A DNA stretch of 64,000 bases, from the NCBI RefSeq assembly GCF_018614035.1, contig NZ_JAGGPA010000086.1, positions 1 through 64,000 on the forward strand, written 5' to 3'. This stretch comes from Streptomyces sp. ISL-96. Lineage in GTDB: Bacteria; Actinomycetota; Actinomycetes; Streptomycetales; Streptomycetaceae. Under the pieces are notes generated by a model. It had not been told where the DNA came from. It was given only the letters and a program-made list of their open reading frames with translations, and made no database searches. Numbering within the stretch: position 1 is the stretch's first letter; each line of letters begins with the position of its first letter. This document shows positions 17,273-26,283 of this stretch, piece by piece. A program made the translations under genes and the position numbers.

Positions 17273-20203
17273 TCAGCCGGCGGCGGGGTTTTCCGTCGCA
17301 GCCTGCGCCGGCCGGTGGCCGGGCCAGGCGCTCAGGGCGGTCGCCAGCTGGGCGCGCGAGCGGACGTCCAGCTTCTGGTAGATGCGGGTCAGCCGGGCCT
17401 CGACCGTCTTCACGCTCAGGTACAGCTTCGCCGCCGCCTCCTGGTTGCTGGCGCCCTGGCCGACCAGCTGGGCGAGGCGCAGTTCCGCGTCCGTGAGCGA
17501 CGCGAGGGTGTCGCCGCCGGCCGGGGCGGGTTCGGCCGTACGGGACGAGGTCTCCGTGGTCAGGCCGAGCCACGGAACCGCGCCCGCCCGTTCGAAGACC
17601 ACGGCCGCGGCGTGCAGGGCGCTCTGGGCGGCGGACCGCCTGCGGCGGCGGCGCTCCACGCGGGCGAGCGCGATCAGCGCCCGGCCGCGCTCCAGCGGCA
17701 GGCCGGCCACGGCGAAACTGTCCGCCGTGCGGGACAACAGATCCGCGGCCTCGGCCGACTTCCCGCTCGCCGCCAGGTACAGCGCGTACGCCCGGTCGCA
17801 GCCGAGGAGCACCGTGGTACGGCCGAGGCGTTCGGCGACCGGCCGCACGTCCTCGAGCAGGGCCGCTGCCTCCTCCGGGGCGTCGTTCGCCAGCAGCGCC
17901 TCGGCCAGCTCCTCGTGCCAGCGCAGCATGGACGGGTCGACGGTCGACTGGGCGCGCTCGTCGGCCTGGACCCGGCGCAGGCTCTCCAGGGCCGACGCCA
18001 CGTCGCCGTTGATCAGCTGGACGCGGCCCAGCGCGTACAGGCTGCGAGAGAGGAAGACGTGGTCGCCCTCCTCCTCGGAGGCCCTGACACTGCGCCGGGC
18101 GTAGCTCGCGGCGCGCCCGAAGCTGCCTCCCGCGGTCTCCGCGAGGGCCAGGGCGTACCAGGCGGGGCCGGGGGAGAGGCCGGCTTCCAGCGTCAGGGCG
18201 AGCGAACGGCCGGCGTGCGCGAGCGCGGCGGCGCACTGCCCCTGCCGGGCCTCGATCTCCGCGAGCGTACTGAGCAGCTCGATGGAGTCCTCCACCGGGC
18301 CGCGGCGCTCGACCAGCGGCAGCAGGGCGTTGAGCTGGTCGCGGGCGTCGGTGAGCCGGCCGTCGAACATCGCGTGGCGGATCGTCAGTATCTGGGCGGC
18401 GTTACGGATGCCGAGCGGGCGCTCGAACACCTCCAGGGCGCGCGCCTCGGCCAGGACCCGCTCCGCGTCCGGCGAGCCGAGGACCCGGTCCATGCGCGCC
18501 TGTACGGTCAGCGCCCTGGCCGCGGTCCTGCGGTCGCCGACCGAGCCGGCGAGCGCGGCGGACTCCACGGCGGCGGCCCGCGAGCGTACGGGATCGCCGT
18601 CGGCCAGGACGTACTTCACCGCGAGCCGGAGCTGGACGGCCGCGCGCAGCGCCGTGTCGCCCTCGGAGTCCTCCATGGCGTGGACGTACAGCTCGTCGAG
18701 GTTGCACAGGCCCTGGCCCGCGGTGTCCAGCACCGCGAGCCGCGCGCGGACGCGGTCGGCCGGGGCGGCGTCCCTGGCCAGCAGATCGGTGGCCGCGCGC
18801 ATGGCCAGGTCGGCTCGGGCGGCACGGGCCGCCTCCTCGGCGGCGTCGACGAGCCGGGCGATGCGCTCGGCGCCTTGCTGGACGGGGGTGGACTCGGCCG
18901 CGAGGAGGGCGAGTTCGGCGGCCAGGGCGCTGTTGCCGCGGCGCCGCGCGATCTCGGCGGACGCGGCGACCTCGGTGGCCAGCTTCTCGTCGGGGATGTC
19001 GGTGGCCAGGGCCCGGTGGCGTACCGCCTCGACGGGATCGTCCACGACCCTGGCGAGCGCCGCGTGACCGGCGCTGCGCTCGGTCCAGCAGGCGTCGTGC
19101 ACGAGCGTCGACGGCAGCAGGCCGGCCGTGAAGCCGACTGTCCCGTCCTCGTCGAGGGAGACCAGGTTCGCCCGCTCGGCGGCGGCGAGATCGGCCTCGG
19201 CGGTGGGGCGGCCGGCGCGGCGTATCAGCGAGGCCGTCGGACGCAGCGCCAGCGCCGCCAGCAGGAGCGTGGAGCGTACGTCGGGGGAGGCGGCGCCCAG
19301 GAGCTGGCGGGCGAGGTCGCGGGCCCGCCCGGACAGCGACAGCGCCTCGGCGTGGTGCACCGGAGTCCGCGCGTCGGCGAGGGAACGGCCGACGGCGAGC
19401 GCGAGGCGCGGGTTGCCGCCGCTGGCCTTGTGGATGCGGCCGGCCATCCGGGACGGCAGCCGGTGATGGATGAGGAGTTCGGCGATCTCGTCGGCCTGGA
19501 GCGGCGGTACGAACAGGACGTCGGCCTCGGAGGGCACCCACAGCGGCTCCGGGCCCGCCGGGTCCGGCCGCGGCGTACCCCTGTGAGGGGGCGCCTCGGA
19601 GCCGTACGCCGACGGGGTCTCGACGGCGATCACCCGCAGCGCGGACGGAGCCAGATGCAGGGCGAAACGCAGCAGGTCGGCGCTGGTGTCGTCGATGCGC
19701 TGCACGCCGTCGACCGCCAGCAGGACGGTGCCGCGCGCGGCGAGAACGCGCAGGATCTGGGCGAGGCCGAGCCGCAGGGCGATGGGGTCCCAGCCGCCGT
19801 CGGGGATGAGCGCCTCGCGGCACAGCATGGCGACGGCGGTGCGCTGCGGGCCCGGCAGCCCGTCGAGGATGTCGTACGTTCCCGGGCTGCCGGAGCCGCC
19901 CGGTCCATCGGGTCCGCCGTGGGCCGTGCCGGGGGCGGGCCAGGACATGGACGCTGCCACGGAGGCGACGAGGGCGGCGGCGGCCGCGCCGGGTATGTCG
20001 CGGTCGGCGGGGAGTGTGGCGAGCCAGATGACGGTCTCGCCGCGGGACTCGGCGCGGGCGGCGACGGCGAGGGCGAGTTCGGTCTTGCCGACTCCGGCGG
20101 GGCCGGTGAGCAGGGCGCGGCCGCGGGTGTGCAGGACCCGTTCGAGCCGCGCGAGGAGTTCCGTGCGCCCGACCGGCGCGGCGCGGTACACGGCCGACGT
20201 CAC
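17273..20203 (-). CDS. Large ATP-binding LuxR-type (LAL) transcriptional regulator
   Basis: The 976-residue LAL-family regulator has an N-terminal AAA-type ATPase with Walker A GPAGVGKTE (about 37-45), a long helical TPR-like middle, and a C-terminal LuxR helix-turn-helix (ASNQEAAAKLYLSVKTVEARL). LAL regulators usually activate secondary metabolism or carbon uptake genes after binding a signal. It lies 61 bases upstream of the two sensor phosphatases in the same direction. The start is ATG 20203, preceded by a GGTGAGGG Shine-Dalgarno region. Targets cannot be read from sequence. Confidence 0.92.
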   Translation of the reverse strand: MTSAVYRAAPVGRTELLARLERVLHTRGRALLTGPAGVGKTELALAVAARAESRGETVIWLATLPADRDIPGAAAAALVASVAASMSWPAPGTAHGGPDGPGGSGSPGTYDILDGLPGPQRTAVAMLCREALIPDGGWDPIALRLGLAQILRVLAARGTVLLAVDGVQRIDDTSADLLRFALHLAPSALRVIAVETPSAYGSEAPPHRGTPRPDPAGPEPLWVPSEADVLFVPPLQADEIAELLIHHRLPSRMAGRIHKASGGNPRLALAVGRSLADARTPVHHAEALSLSGRARDLARQLLGAASPDVRSTLLLAALALRPTASLIRRAGRPTAEADLAAAERANLVSLDEDGTVGFTAGLLPSTLVHDACWTERSAGHAALARVVDDPVEAVRHRALATDIPDEKLATEVAASAEIARRRGNSALAAELALLAAESTPVQQGAERIARLVDAAEEAARAARADLAMRAATDLLARDAAPADRVRARLAVLDTAGQGLCNLDELYVHAMEDSEGDTALRAAVQLRLAVKYVLADGDPVRSRAAAVESAALAGSVGDRRTAARALTVQARMDRVLGSPDAERVLAEARALEVFERPLGIRNAAQILTIRHAMFDGRLTDARDQLNALLPLVERRGPVEDSIELLSTLAEIEARQGQCAAALAHAGRSLALTLEAGLSPGPAWYALALAETAGGSFGRAASYARRSVRASEEEGDHVFLSRSLYALGRVQLINGDVASALESLRRVQADERAQSTVDPSMLRWHEELAEALLANDAPEEAAALLEDVRPVAERLGRTTVLLGCDRAYALYLAASGKSAEAADLLSRTADSFAVAGLPLERGRALIALARVERRRRRRSAAQSALHAAAVVFERAGAVPWLGLTTETSSRTAEPAPAGGDTLASLTDAELRLAQLVGQGASNQEAAAKLYLSVKTVEARLTRIYQKLDVRSRAQLATALSAWPGHRPAQAATENPAAG

Positions 20204-20382
20204 GAACCCTCACCACCTTCCGGTGCGCGCGAGCCCTCTGCCCGTGCGAGCAGAGAATACGAAGTCGGCACCCGCAGTCCAGGCCCGGCGTCCGGCATTC
20301 GGACGGGCGTGCGACGGGGCGCGCCCGCGGCGGAAGCCGTGGACGCGCCCTTGACCAGCGGTTATGCAGTTCCGCGGGCGTC

Positions 20383-22239
20383 TCAGAAGGTGAGACTCCA
20401 GCTGTCGATGTAGCCGGTGTCACCCGAAGCCACGTCACGGACCTGAAGCCTCCAGGTGCCGTTGGCGACCTCGCTCGACGCGTCGACCGTGTACGTCGCG
20501 AGGACGTTGTCGGCGCTGTCCGAGGACGACGAGGGCTTCAGGTTGCGCACGGTGCCGTCGGGGGCGACCAGGTCGACGACCAGGTCACCGCGCCAGGTGT
20601 GCTTGATGTCCACGTCGACCTTGAGGGCGGCGGGGGCGTTGCCGGTGCGGCCGGTCACGGCGATCGAGGACGCGACGGTGGTGTTGTCGCTGATCGTCAC
20701 GTTCGCGGCATTGGTGAAGGTGGCACCGGGGGTGGTGGTGCCGGTGACGGCGTTCACGGTCTTCGTCGTGTCGGCGATGCCGGAGCCGCAGCCGCCGGTG
20801 CAGGTGCCGGGCAGCGGACGGGCGTTGGCCTTGATCGCGGACTCGATGTCGGCGGGGGTGAGCGTGCTCTTGGCCGACTTCAGCAGGGCGGCGAGCCCGG
20901 CGATGTGCGGGGCGGCCATCGATGTGCCCTGGTAGGGCTTGTAGTTCTCGGTGGACTGGATCGTCGTACCGGAGTTCAGCGTGGAGAGGATGCCGTTCTC
21001 GGGGGTGGTGACGGTACCGGGCGTGTCCGTGGCGCGACGGGTCTCGCCGCCGGGCGCGGAGACGTCGATGATGGTGCCGTAGTTCGAGTAGTACGAGCGG
21101 TTGCCCTCACGGCTGGTGGACGCCACGTTGATGACGCCGGAGCAGTTGGCGGGCGTGAAGCCGGAGGCGTTGGCGTTGCTGTTGCCCGCCGCGACGACCA
21201 CGGTGGTGCCGCGCGAGACGGCGCCGTTGATGGCGGTCTGGTAGACGCTCGGGCAGGTGGAGCTGGCGCCGCCGAGGCTCAGGTTGATGACCTTGGCCGG
21301 GGTCGCGTTCGCCGCGACGCCCGGGACGGTGCCGCCGGACGCCCAGGTGATGGCGTCGGCGATGTCCGCCGAGGAGCCGCCGCACTTGCCGAGCACGCGC
21401 ACGGGCTGGATCTTCGAGCTGTACGCGATGCCCGCGATGCCCTTGGTGTTGTGGGTCGTGGCGCCGATGGTGCCCGCGACGTGCGTGCCGTGCCAGGAGG
21501 AGTTGCTGGCACGGGAACCGGTGCCGCACTCGCCGTCGGTGGCGTTCCAGTCGCCCTCGTCCTTGGCGTCGCTGTCACGGCCGTTGCCGTCGCGGGCGTC
21601 CGCGGAGGAGGAGATGAAGTCGTACCCGGCGACGACGTTGCCGGCCAGGTCCGAGTGGGCGGCGTGACCGGTGTCGATGACGGCGACGGTGACGCCGCTG
21701 CCGGTCGTCTTGTCCCAGGCGCCGGGGACGTTCATGCCGCCCGTGGCCTCGAACAGGTCCCACTGCTTGCTGTAGTCGGTGTCGTTCGGGGTGACCGCCA
21801 TCGCGTACGCGCGGATGTCGGCCTCGACGGACGCGACCGACGAGTCGGCGCGGAAGGCGTCCATGACCTCGGTGAGGTCCTTCTTGGAGGCCTCGCCGCC
21901 CAGGTCGACGAGTGCGGCGCCGCCGGCCAGGCGGCGCTCGAACGACAGGCTCTCGCCGGTCTCCTCGCCCTTGGCGGCCGCGTCCTTCTTGGCTGCGGTG
22001 TTGGAACCGGCCTCGGCGGCCTTGGACTTGTAGGTGACGATGACCTTCTCGACCGGCGCGGTCGGCAGCGTGGTCATGGCCTGGGAAGCCGGAGCCGGAG
22101 CCGGAGCCGGCTTCGGGGAGGGGCCCGCGGCGGCGGCGGACGCCACGGTGGAGGTGGCTACGACGCCGGCGATCGTGGCGGTCGCGGCCACGACGGATAT
22201 GAGTCTCCGCCTGGAACCGTTCAAGGTGTTCCCTTTCAT
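20383..22239 (-). CDS. Secreted subtilisin-like serine protease with P/proprotein domain
   Basis: The 618-residue S8 peptidase carries a Sec signal peptide (RRRLISVVAATATIAGVV...ASA, cleavage near 35), an I9-like propeptide, and a catalytic domain. The triad is Asp (AVIDTGHA), His (WHGTHVAGT) and Ser (GTSMAAPHIAG). The C-terminal 110 residues form a P-domain (HTWRGDLVVDLVAPDGT). It is exported and probably degrades extracellular protein. ATG 22239 is used here, but TTG 22224 has a better-placed AAAGGGA and cannot be excluded. It is a single gene between two intergenic gaps. Confidence 0.93.
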   Translation of the reverse strand: MKGNTLNGSRRRLISVVAATATIAGVVATSTVASAAAAGPSPKPAPAPAPASQAMTTLPTAPVEKVIVTYKSKAAEAGSNTAAKKDAAAKGEETGESLSFERRLAGGAALVDLGGEASKKDLTEVMDAFRADSSVASVEADIRAYAMAVTPNDTDYSKQWDLFEATGGMNVPGAWDKTTGSGVTVAVIDTGHAAHSDLAGNVVAGYDFISSSADARDGNGRDSDAKDEGDWNATDGECGTGSRASNSSWHGTHVAGTIGATTHNTKGIAGIAYSSKIQPVRVLGKCGGSSADIADAITWASGGTVPGVAANATPAKVINLSLGGASSTCPSVYQTAINGAVSRGTTVVVAAGNSNANASGFTPANCSGVINVASTSREGNRSYYSNYGTIIDVSAPGGETRRATDTPGTVTTPENGILSTLNSGTTIQSTENYKPYQGTSMAAPHIAGLAALLKSAKSTLTPADIESAIKANARPLPGTCTGGCGSGIADTTKTVNAVTGTTTPGATFTNAANVTISDNTTVASSIAVTGRTGNAPAALKVDVDIKHTWRGDLVVDLVAPDGTVRNLKPSSSSDSADNVLATYTVDASSEVANGTWRLQVRDVASGDTGYIDSWSLTF

Positions 22240-22799
22240 GACGTACGTGCGGAGCGCGGGCGGGCGGCGCGAGAACCGCGAGTGGCGTGGGGGCCACGGG
22301 TTCGCGATTCCTGGGCTGGGGTGAGCCCGTGCGCCGCCGCCGGCGCTACGGCCTCTGACCAAGGCCGTCCCCGGCGTACCCCACCGTTTACATGCACCTG
22401 ACAGCCAACGGTCAGGAGACGGGATTCGCCGGTGCGGCAGACAGTAGGGAACGGCGAGATGAACCCGATACGGGGAAAACCCTTGTCACCCCCCGCCCGG
22501 TGTCCGAGGCACGGCGCGGGGGAGGTATCCCGCACCTGGCCTGCGGGTGTGTCCGCACGCGGCGGAGCCGCACAGTGTCACAGCGGGCACGGGCGGTAGC
22601 GTCGGCTCCTGGCATGGACACCATTACGCTCTGGCAACTCGCGGCGGCCGGATCAAGGCACGTTCGTACGGCATGCTCGGCGGCTTCACCACGCCTTCAG
22701 CTGCTGCCTCGCTGATACCGGAGCCGAAATGGTGCGGAAGGTGTGGTTCGTAACGAAAGTAGAGGCGTAGACGCGACCCCTTCACGCTGGGAGAGACCC
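22240..22799. other. Divergent intergenic region, subtilase and DoxX genes
   Basis: About 560 bases without a convincing gene. It should contain the promoters of the leftward protease and the rightward DoxX gene. A clear GGGAGAG ribosome binding site precedes the DoxX start. I see no strong promoter pair, repeat or hairpin. Confidence 0.5.
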
Positions 22800-23315
22800 A
22801 TGGCTCACCTCAACCGACGCGACCTCGGCCTGCTCGTACTGCGCGTGGGCACCGGCACCGTACTGGCGGCGCACGGCACGCAGAAGCTGCTGGGCTGGTT
22901 CGGCGGCGGAGGCGTGGAGGGGACCGCGAAGGCCATGGAGCACATGGGCTTCAGCCCCGGCCGGCAGAGCGCCGTCGCGGCCGGGCTCGGCGAGGCGGGC
23001 GGCGGGGTGTTCCTGGCCCTCGGGCTCGCCACGCCCGCAGCCGGCGCGGCGGCGGCCGGAGCCATGGCCGGCGCCGTCGCCGTACACGCGCCCGCCGGGT
23101 TCTTCGCCCAGTCGGGCGGGTACGAGTACCCCGCGTTCCTCGGCTTCACCGCGGCCGCCATCGGCCTCACCGGAGCCGGCCGCTATTCGCTGGACCACGC
23201 CACGGGGCACCGGTTCGACCAGCAGTGGACCGTGGCACTGGCCTTCGCCGTCAGCGCGCTCGCGGCGGCCGGGGTCCTCACCAAGCGCAGCAAGGCGCAG
23301 GCGGAAAGCTCCTAG
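22800..23315 (+). CDS. DoxX family membrane protein
   Basis: The 171-residue DoxX-type protein has four hydrophobic segments and family motifs near the N-terminus (LGLLVLRVGTGTVLAAHGTQKLLGWF, read in parts). Members are linked to thiosulfate/quinone or redox stress functions in other bacteria, but the role of this paralogue is unknown. ATG 22800 follows GGGAGAG by five bases; the frame is open further upstream without a ribosome site. Confidence 0.85.
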   Translation: MAHLNRRDLGLLVLRVGTGTVLAAHGTQKLLGWFGGGGVEGTAKAMEHMGFSPGRQSAVAAGLGEAGGGVFLALGLATPAAGAAAAGAMAGAVAVHAPAGFFAQSGGYEYPAFLGFTAAAIGLTGAGRYSLDHATGHRFDQQWTVALAFAVSALAAAGVLTKRSKAQAESS

Positions 23316-23394
23316 GGCGAGGTGTAGGCCATTCGGATTCGACCCGCCTGCGTGTGCGTGGCGGAGGAATGATTGAGCGCTTTACGGTGGCCTG

Positions 23395-23915
23395 ATGCGA
23401 TCTGTTCCCAGGTGGGCCCTGATTTCGTCGGGATGTGCCCCTGTCCTGTTGGCCGGAGGCTGGACGATCGCGGCACTGCTGGAAGGAGCCGCCTACGATC
23501 CCGCCACTCAGACGATCAGCGTCCTGGGGGCCTACGGGGCTGCGGGATTCTGGGTGATGACCGGAGCGTTCCTCGCCCTGGGTGTCTGCCACCTGCTTAC
23601 CGCCTGGGGGCTGCGCCCGGCTGCGCTCGCCGGACGTCTGGCGCTGGGCGGCGGTGGAGTGGCGGCGTTCGTGGTGACTCTGCTTCCGGCGCCTAGCAGT
23701 GGGGGGTCCCTGCGCCACGGGGACTACGGCCCGTGCCTTCCATGGTGGCGACCGCTCTGATGGGCGTCGGTGCGGGCTGGCTCCTGATCGAAATCCACCA
23801 TCACGGTGTCCCTGGTGTCGCTGAACGCCTTGTGACATGCCTTCAGTCCCTATGGCCCTTGGTGGTCGTCGCTTCTTGCCTTCGGCATCCCGACAGCGAT
23901 GAACCTTCGAAGTGA
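23395..23915 (+). pseudogene. Broken DUF998 family membrane protein
   Basis: Two pieces in different frames match successive parts of the DUF998 family. From 23395 the frame reads MRSVPRWALISSG to LLPAPSSGGSLRHG, which covers the first three membrane helices. The C-terminal part, from about 23725 to 23915 in another frame, reads MGVGAGWLLIE to AERLVTCLQSLWPLVVVAS. About 35 residues expected between them are missing, so the gene seems to have an internal deletion plus a frame change. The comparison with the intact family rests on memory of typical sequences, so the size of the loss is approximate. Confidence 0.7.
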
Positions 23916-23930
23916 CCGCGGCCGACAGCG

Positions 23931-25658
23931 TCAGGCGCCCTTTTTGGCCAGGAACCTGCGCAGCTTCGTCAGCGGCCACGTGTTGATGACGTCTTCCGTC
24001 GTCAGCCAGCCACGCTGCGCCGTCGCCACCCCGTAGCGCAGGTACGGCAGATGCGTGATGGCGTGTGCGTCGGAGTTCACGGCGAACTTCACGCCGTACC
24101 GTTTCGCGCGCAGGATGTCCTCGTCGCACAGGTCGAGCCGCTCGGGATGCGCATTGATCTCCAGAGCGGTGCCCGCCCGCGCGCAGGCCTTGAAGACCGC
24201 GTCGAAGTCGGCGTCGATGCCCGGGCGTTTGCCGATCCGGCGGGTCGTGGGATGGCCGATGACGGCGACGTGCGGGTTCTCGCAGGCGCGGATGAGACGG
24301 CGGGTGAGTTCCTTCTTGCTCTGGTTGAAGTGGGAGTGGACCGAGGCCACACAGATGTCGAAATCCGCGAGGAACTCGTCGGGCCAGTCCAGGGTGCCGT
24401 CCGGGCCGACGTTGAGTTCCGTGCCGTGCAGCAGCCGCATCTTGTGGTGTGCGCCGTCGAGTGCGCGGACCCGCTCGCGCTGGGCGAGGATCTTCTCGTC
24501 GGTCATGCGCTGCATGTACAGGTTGGGGGCGTGGTCGGTGACGGCGTAGTACGCATAACCTCGGGCGGCAGCGGCGGCGACCATGTCCTCCAGCGGGGCC
24601 AGCCCGTCGGTGAAGTCGGTGTGGGTGTGCAGATCGCCGCGGATGTCCTGCTCCGTCACGAGGTCCGGGAGTTCCCCGCGCAGCCCGGCCGCGATCTCCC
24701 CGCGGTCCTCGCGCAGCGTCGGCGGTATCCAGGGCAGTCCGAGCCTTGCGTAGATCTCCTCCTCCGTCTCGGAGGTGATGCTCTCGCCGCTCTCGGCGTC
24801 GAAGAGCCCGTACTCGGACAGCTTGAGGCCTTGACGCACCGCGATTTCGCGCGTGCGGATGTTGTGCGCCTTGGAGCCGGTGAAGTACTGCAGCCCCGCG
24901 CCCCAGGAGGACGGAGGAAGGACCCGTAGGTCCACCTGAAGTCCCGTGGTGGTGCGCACGGAAGTCTTCTTCTCCCCGTGTGCGATGACCTCCGCCGTGT
25001 GCGGAAGGGCGGCGAGGGCGTCCATGAACGGGGCCGACCGGCGTGCCGCCACCAGGATGTCGACGTCCCCGATGGTCTCCTTCATACGACGCAGGGACCC
25101 GGCGTACGAGCACCGGACGCAGCCGCGGATGTCCGACAGCTCGGCGACGAGTTGTTCGGCGACGTCCATGGCGGCGCTGACGAGGATCCGGCCCTCACCG
25201 GCCTTCTGCAGCACCGAGATGCCGTGCAGGATGTTGCTCTCGGTCCGCTCTCCGAAGCCCTTCAGATCGCGCAGCCGTTCCTTGTGAATCGCGTCGAGCA
25301 GCTGGTCGACGGAGGCGACTTTGAGCTCCTCGTACAGGACCATGGCCTTGCGGGGCCCGAGTCCCGGAATCGTTGTCAGCTCGCGCACTCCGGCCGGCAC
25401 GGACGCCCGGGCCTCCTCGACGACGGACATACGGCCGGTCCGCAGATACTCCATGATCTTGTCAGCGACGGACCTGCCGACGTTCGGGATTTCGCGCAGC
25501 CCCTCGGCGTCGAGTTTCGAGACATCCTCCGGGTAGCCCCCGACGGCGCGGGCGGCCTTTTCGTACGCGCGCGCCTTGAATGCCTCCCCGCCCCGGATCG
25601 CGATGAGGTCGGCGTACTCCTGGAGCAGCGCCTCGACCTGTTCGTTGGCTCGGGCCAT
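23931..25658 (-). CDS. polX: Family X DNA polymerase with PHP domain (PolX)
   Basis: The 575-residue protein has the usual PolX/PHP length. The N-terminal third carries helix-hairpin-helix segments (REIPNVGRSVADKI, TTIPGLGPRKAMV) and the nucleotidyltransferase centre GSLRRMKETIGDVDIL with its metal-binding DVD. The C-terminal PHP phosphoesterase domain shows DLHTHTDFTDG, VTDHAPN, GTELNV, GHPTTRR, INAHP and NSDAH. Such enzymes act in gap-filling repair with an associated 3'-5' nuclease. ATG 25658 is preceded by a GGAG stretch at short spacing. Its upstream end lies about 95 bases from the panD-like remnant at 25751. Confidence 0.92.
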   Translation of the reverse strand: MARANEQVEALLQEYADLIAIRGGEAFKARAYEKAARAVGGYPEDVSKLDAEGLREIPNVGRSVADKIMEYLRTGRMSVVEEARASVPAGVRELTTIPGLGPRKAMVLYEELKVASVDQLLDAIHKERLRDLKGFGERTESNILHGISVLQKAGEGRILVSAAMDVAEQLVAELSDIRGCVRCSYAGSLRRMKETIGDVDILVAARRSAPFMDALAALPHTAEVIAHGEKKTSVRTTTGLQVDLRVLPPSSWGAGLQYFTGSKAHNIRTREIAVRQGLKLSEYGLFDAESGESITSETEEEIYARLGLPWIPPTLREDRGEIAAGLRGELPDLVTEQDIRGDLHTHTDFTDGLAPLEDMVAAAAARGYAYYAVTDHAPNLYMQRMTDEKILAQRERVRALDGAHHKMRLLHGTELNVGPDGTLDWPDEFLADFDICVASVHSHFNQSKKELTRRLIRACENPHVAVIGHPTTRRIGKRPGIDADFDAVFKACARAGTALEINAHPERLDLCDEDILRAKRYGVKFAVNSDAHAITHLPYLRYGVATAQRGWLTTEDVINTWPLTKLRRFLAKKGA

Positions 25659-25750
25659 GTCTCCAGGGTGCCCCCGCTCGCCCCCGGTAGGCACGCCGAG
25701 CGCCAGGGCGAGGGCCTGGCATGACCGGCGAGCCGAGGGGGTATGCGAAT

Positions 25751-25811
25751 CGTTGTACGCTGCGGAGAAAGCCCTTGACCTGCGTGAAGTGTTCAAGTCC
25801 AACATCTGGCG
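25751..25811 (+). repeat. Shortened panD 5'-end remnant (copy A)
   Basis: CGTTGTA (25751-25757), GCCCTTGACCTG (25771-25782) and TTCAAGTCCAACATCTGG (from 25792) match, in the same order, the leader and first codons of panD at 54105-54205 and the copy at 40448-40549. About 45 bases between the leader block and TTCAAGTCC, including the start region, are missing here. It is not a gene; I read it as a scar of a former panD 5' end. Confidence 0.6.
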
Positions 25812-26159
25812 TTCGGGCATCTGCGAGGTCACGGCGATGCTCTGAGGGCCCACGTCAGCAAGGAGGCTTGTCGATGTTCCGGAGGTCGGCCCTGGCCGGC
25901 GGCTGGGCGCCTCCGAGGTGACGCGGACAGAGCCCCTTGCAGGGGGTCTTGCGCTCGGTCGCGTGCGCTCGGTCGCGTGCGCTGTGCCGGGTGCAGGAAG
26001 ATCCGCCACACTCGGCCAGTGGGACTCAGGCGCTACTGCCGGCGACACATACACGGCTCGGCGTTGTCGCTGGGCCGTGGCCAAGGTGGCCGCCGGGAAA
26101 GGCCAGTTGCGGCCTGCTTTCGCACGTGTGTTTCGAGGCGGACGGGGGCCCCGGAGTGA

Positions 26160-26190
26160 TTGCGTCACCTGGATGAGGGTGTCGTAGGGT
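26160..26190 (+). promoter_or_regulatory. Candidate promoter of the second conservon
   Basis: TTGCGT (26160-26165) and TAGGGT (26185-26190) are 19 bases apart, about 95 bases upstream of the first conservon gene. The boxes are weak matches to the vegetative consensus. Confidence 0.35.
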
Positions 26191-26283
26191 ACCGATGCCA
26201 TTAACTGTCCGATGGTTCCCCCGTGTTGACGGTTGGCCTGCGGCGCATCCCCCACTGTTCCGAGGCTGACCGAGAGGACTCCG

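Larger units (their letters stand above)
25659..26283. other. Intergenic region between polX and the second conservon
   Basis: About 620 bases without a confident gene. It contains the shortened panD-like remnant (25751-25811) and a 14-bp direct repeat GCGCTCGGTCGCGT twice in tandem near 25951-25978. It also has a tiny reading frame of 15 codons starting at ATG 25874 with AGGAGG in front (MFRRSALAGG...), and a putative conservon promoter at 26160-26190. Confidence 0.5.

Noticed and set aside
14242-17496. A 1084-codon plus-strand open frame
   Set aside because: It lies antisense to the two sensor phosphatases, has no domain, is Arg/Gly-rich, and results from the G/C-rich third positions of the opposite strand.
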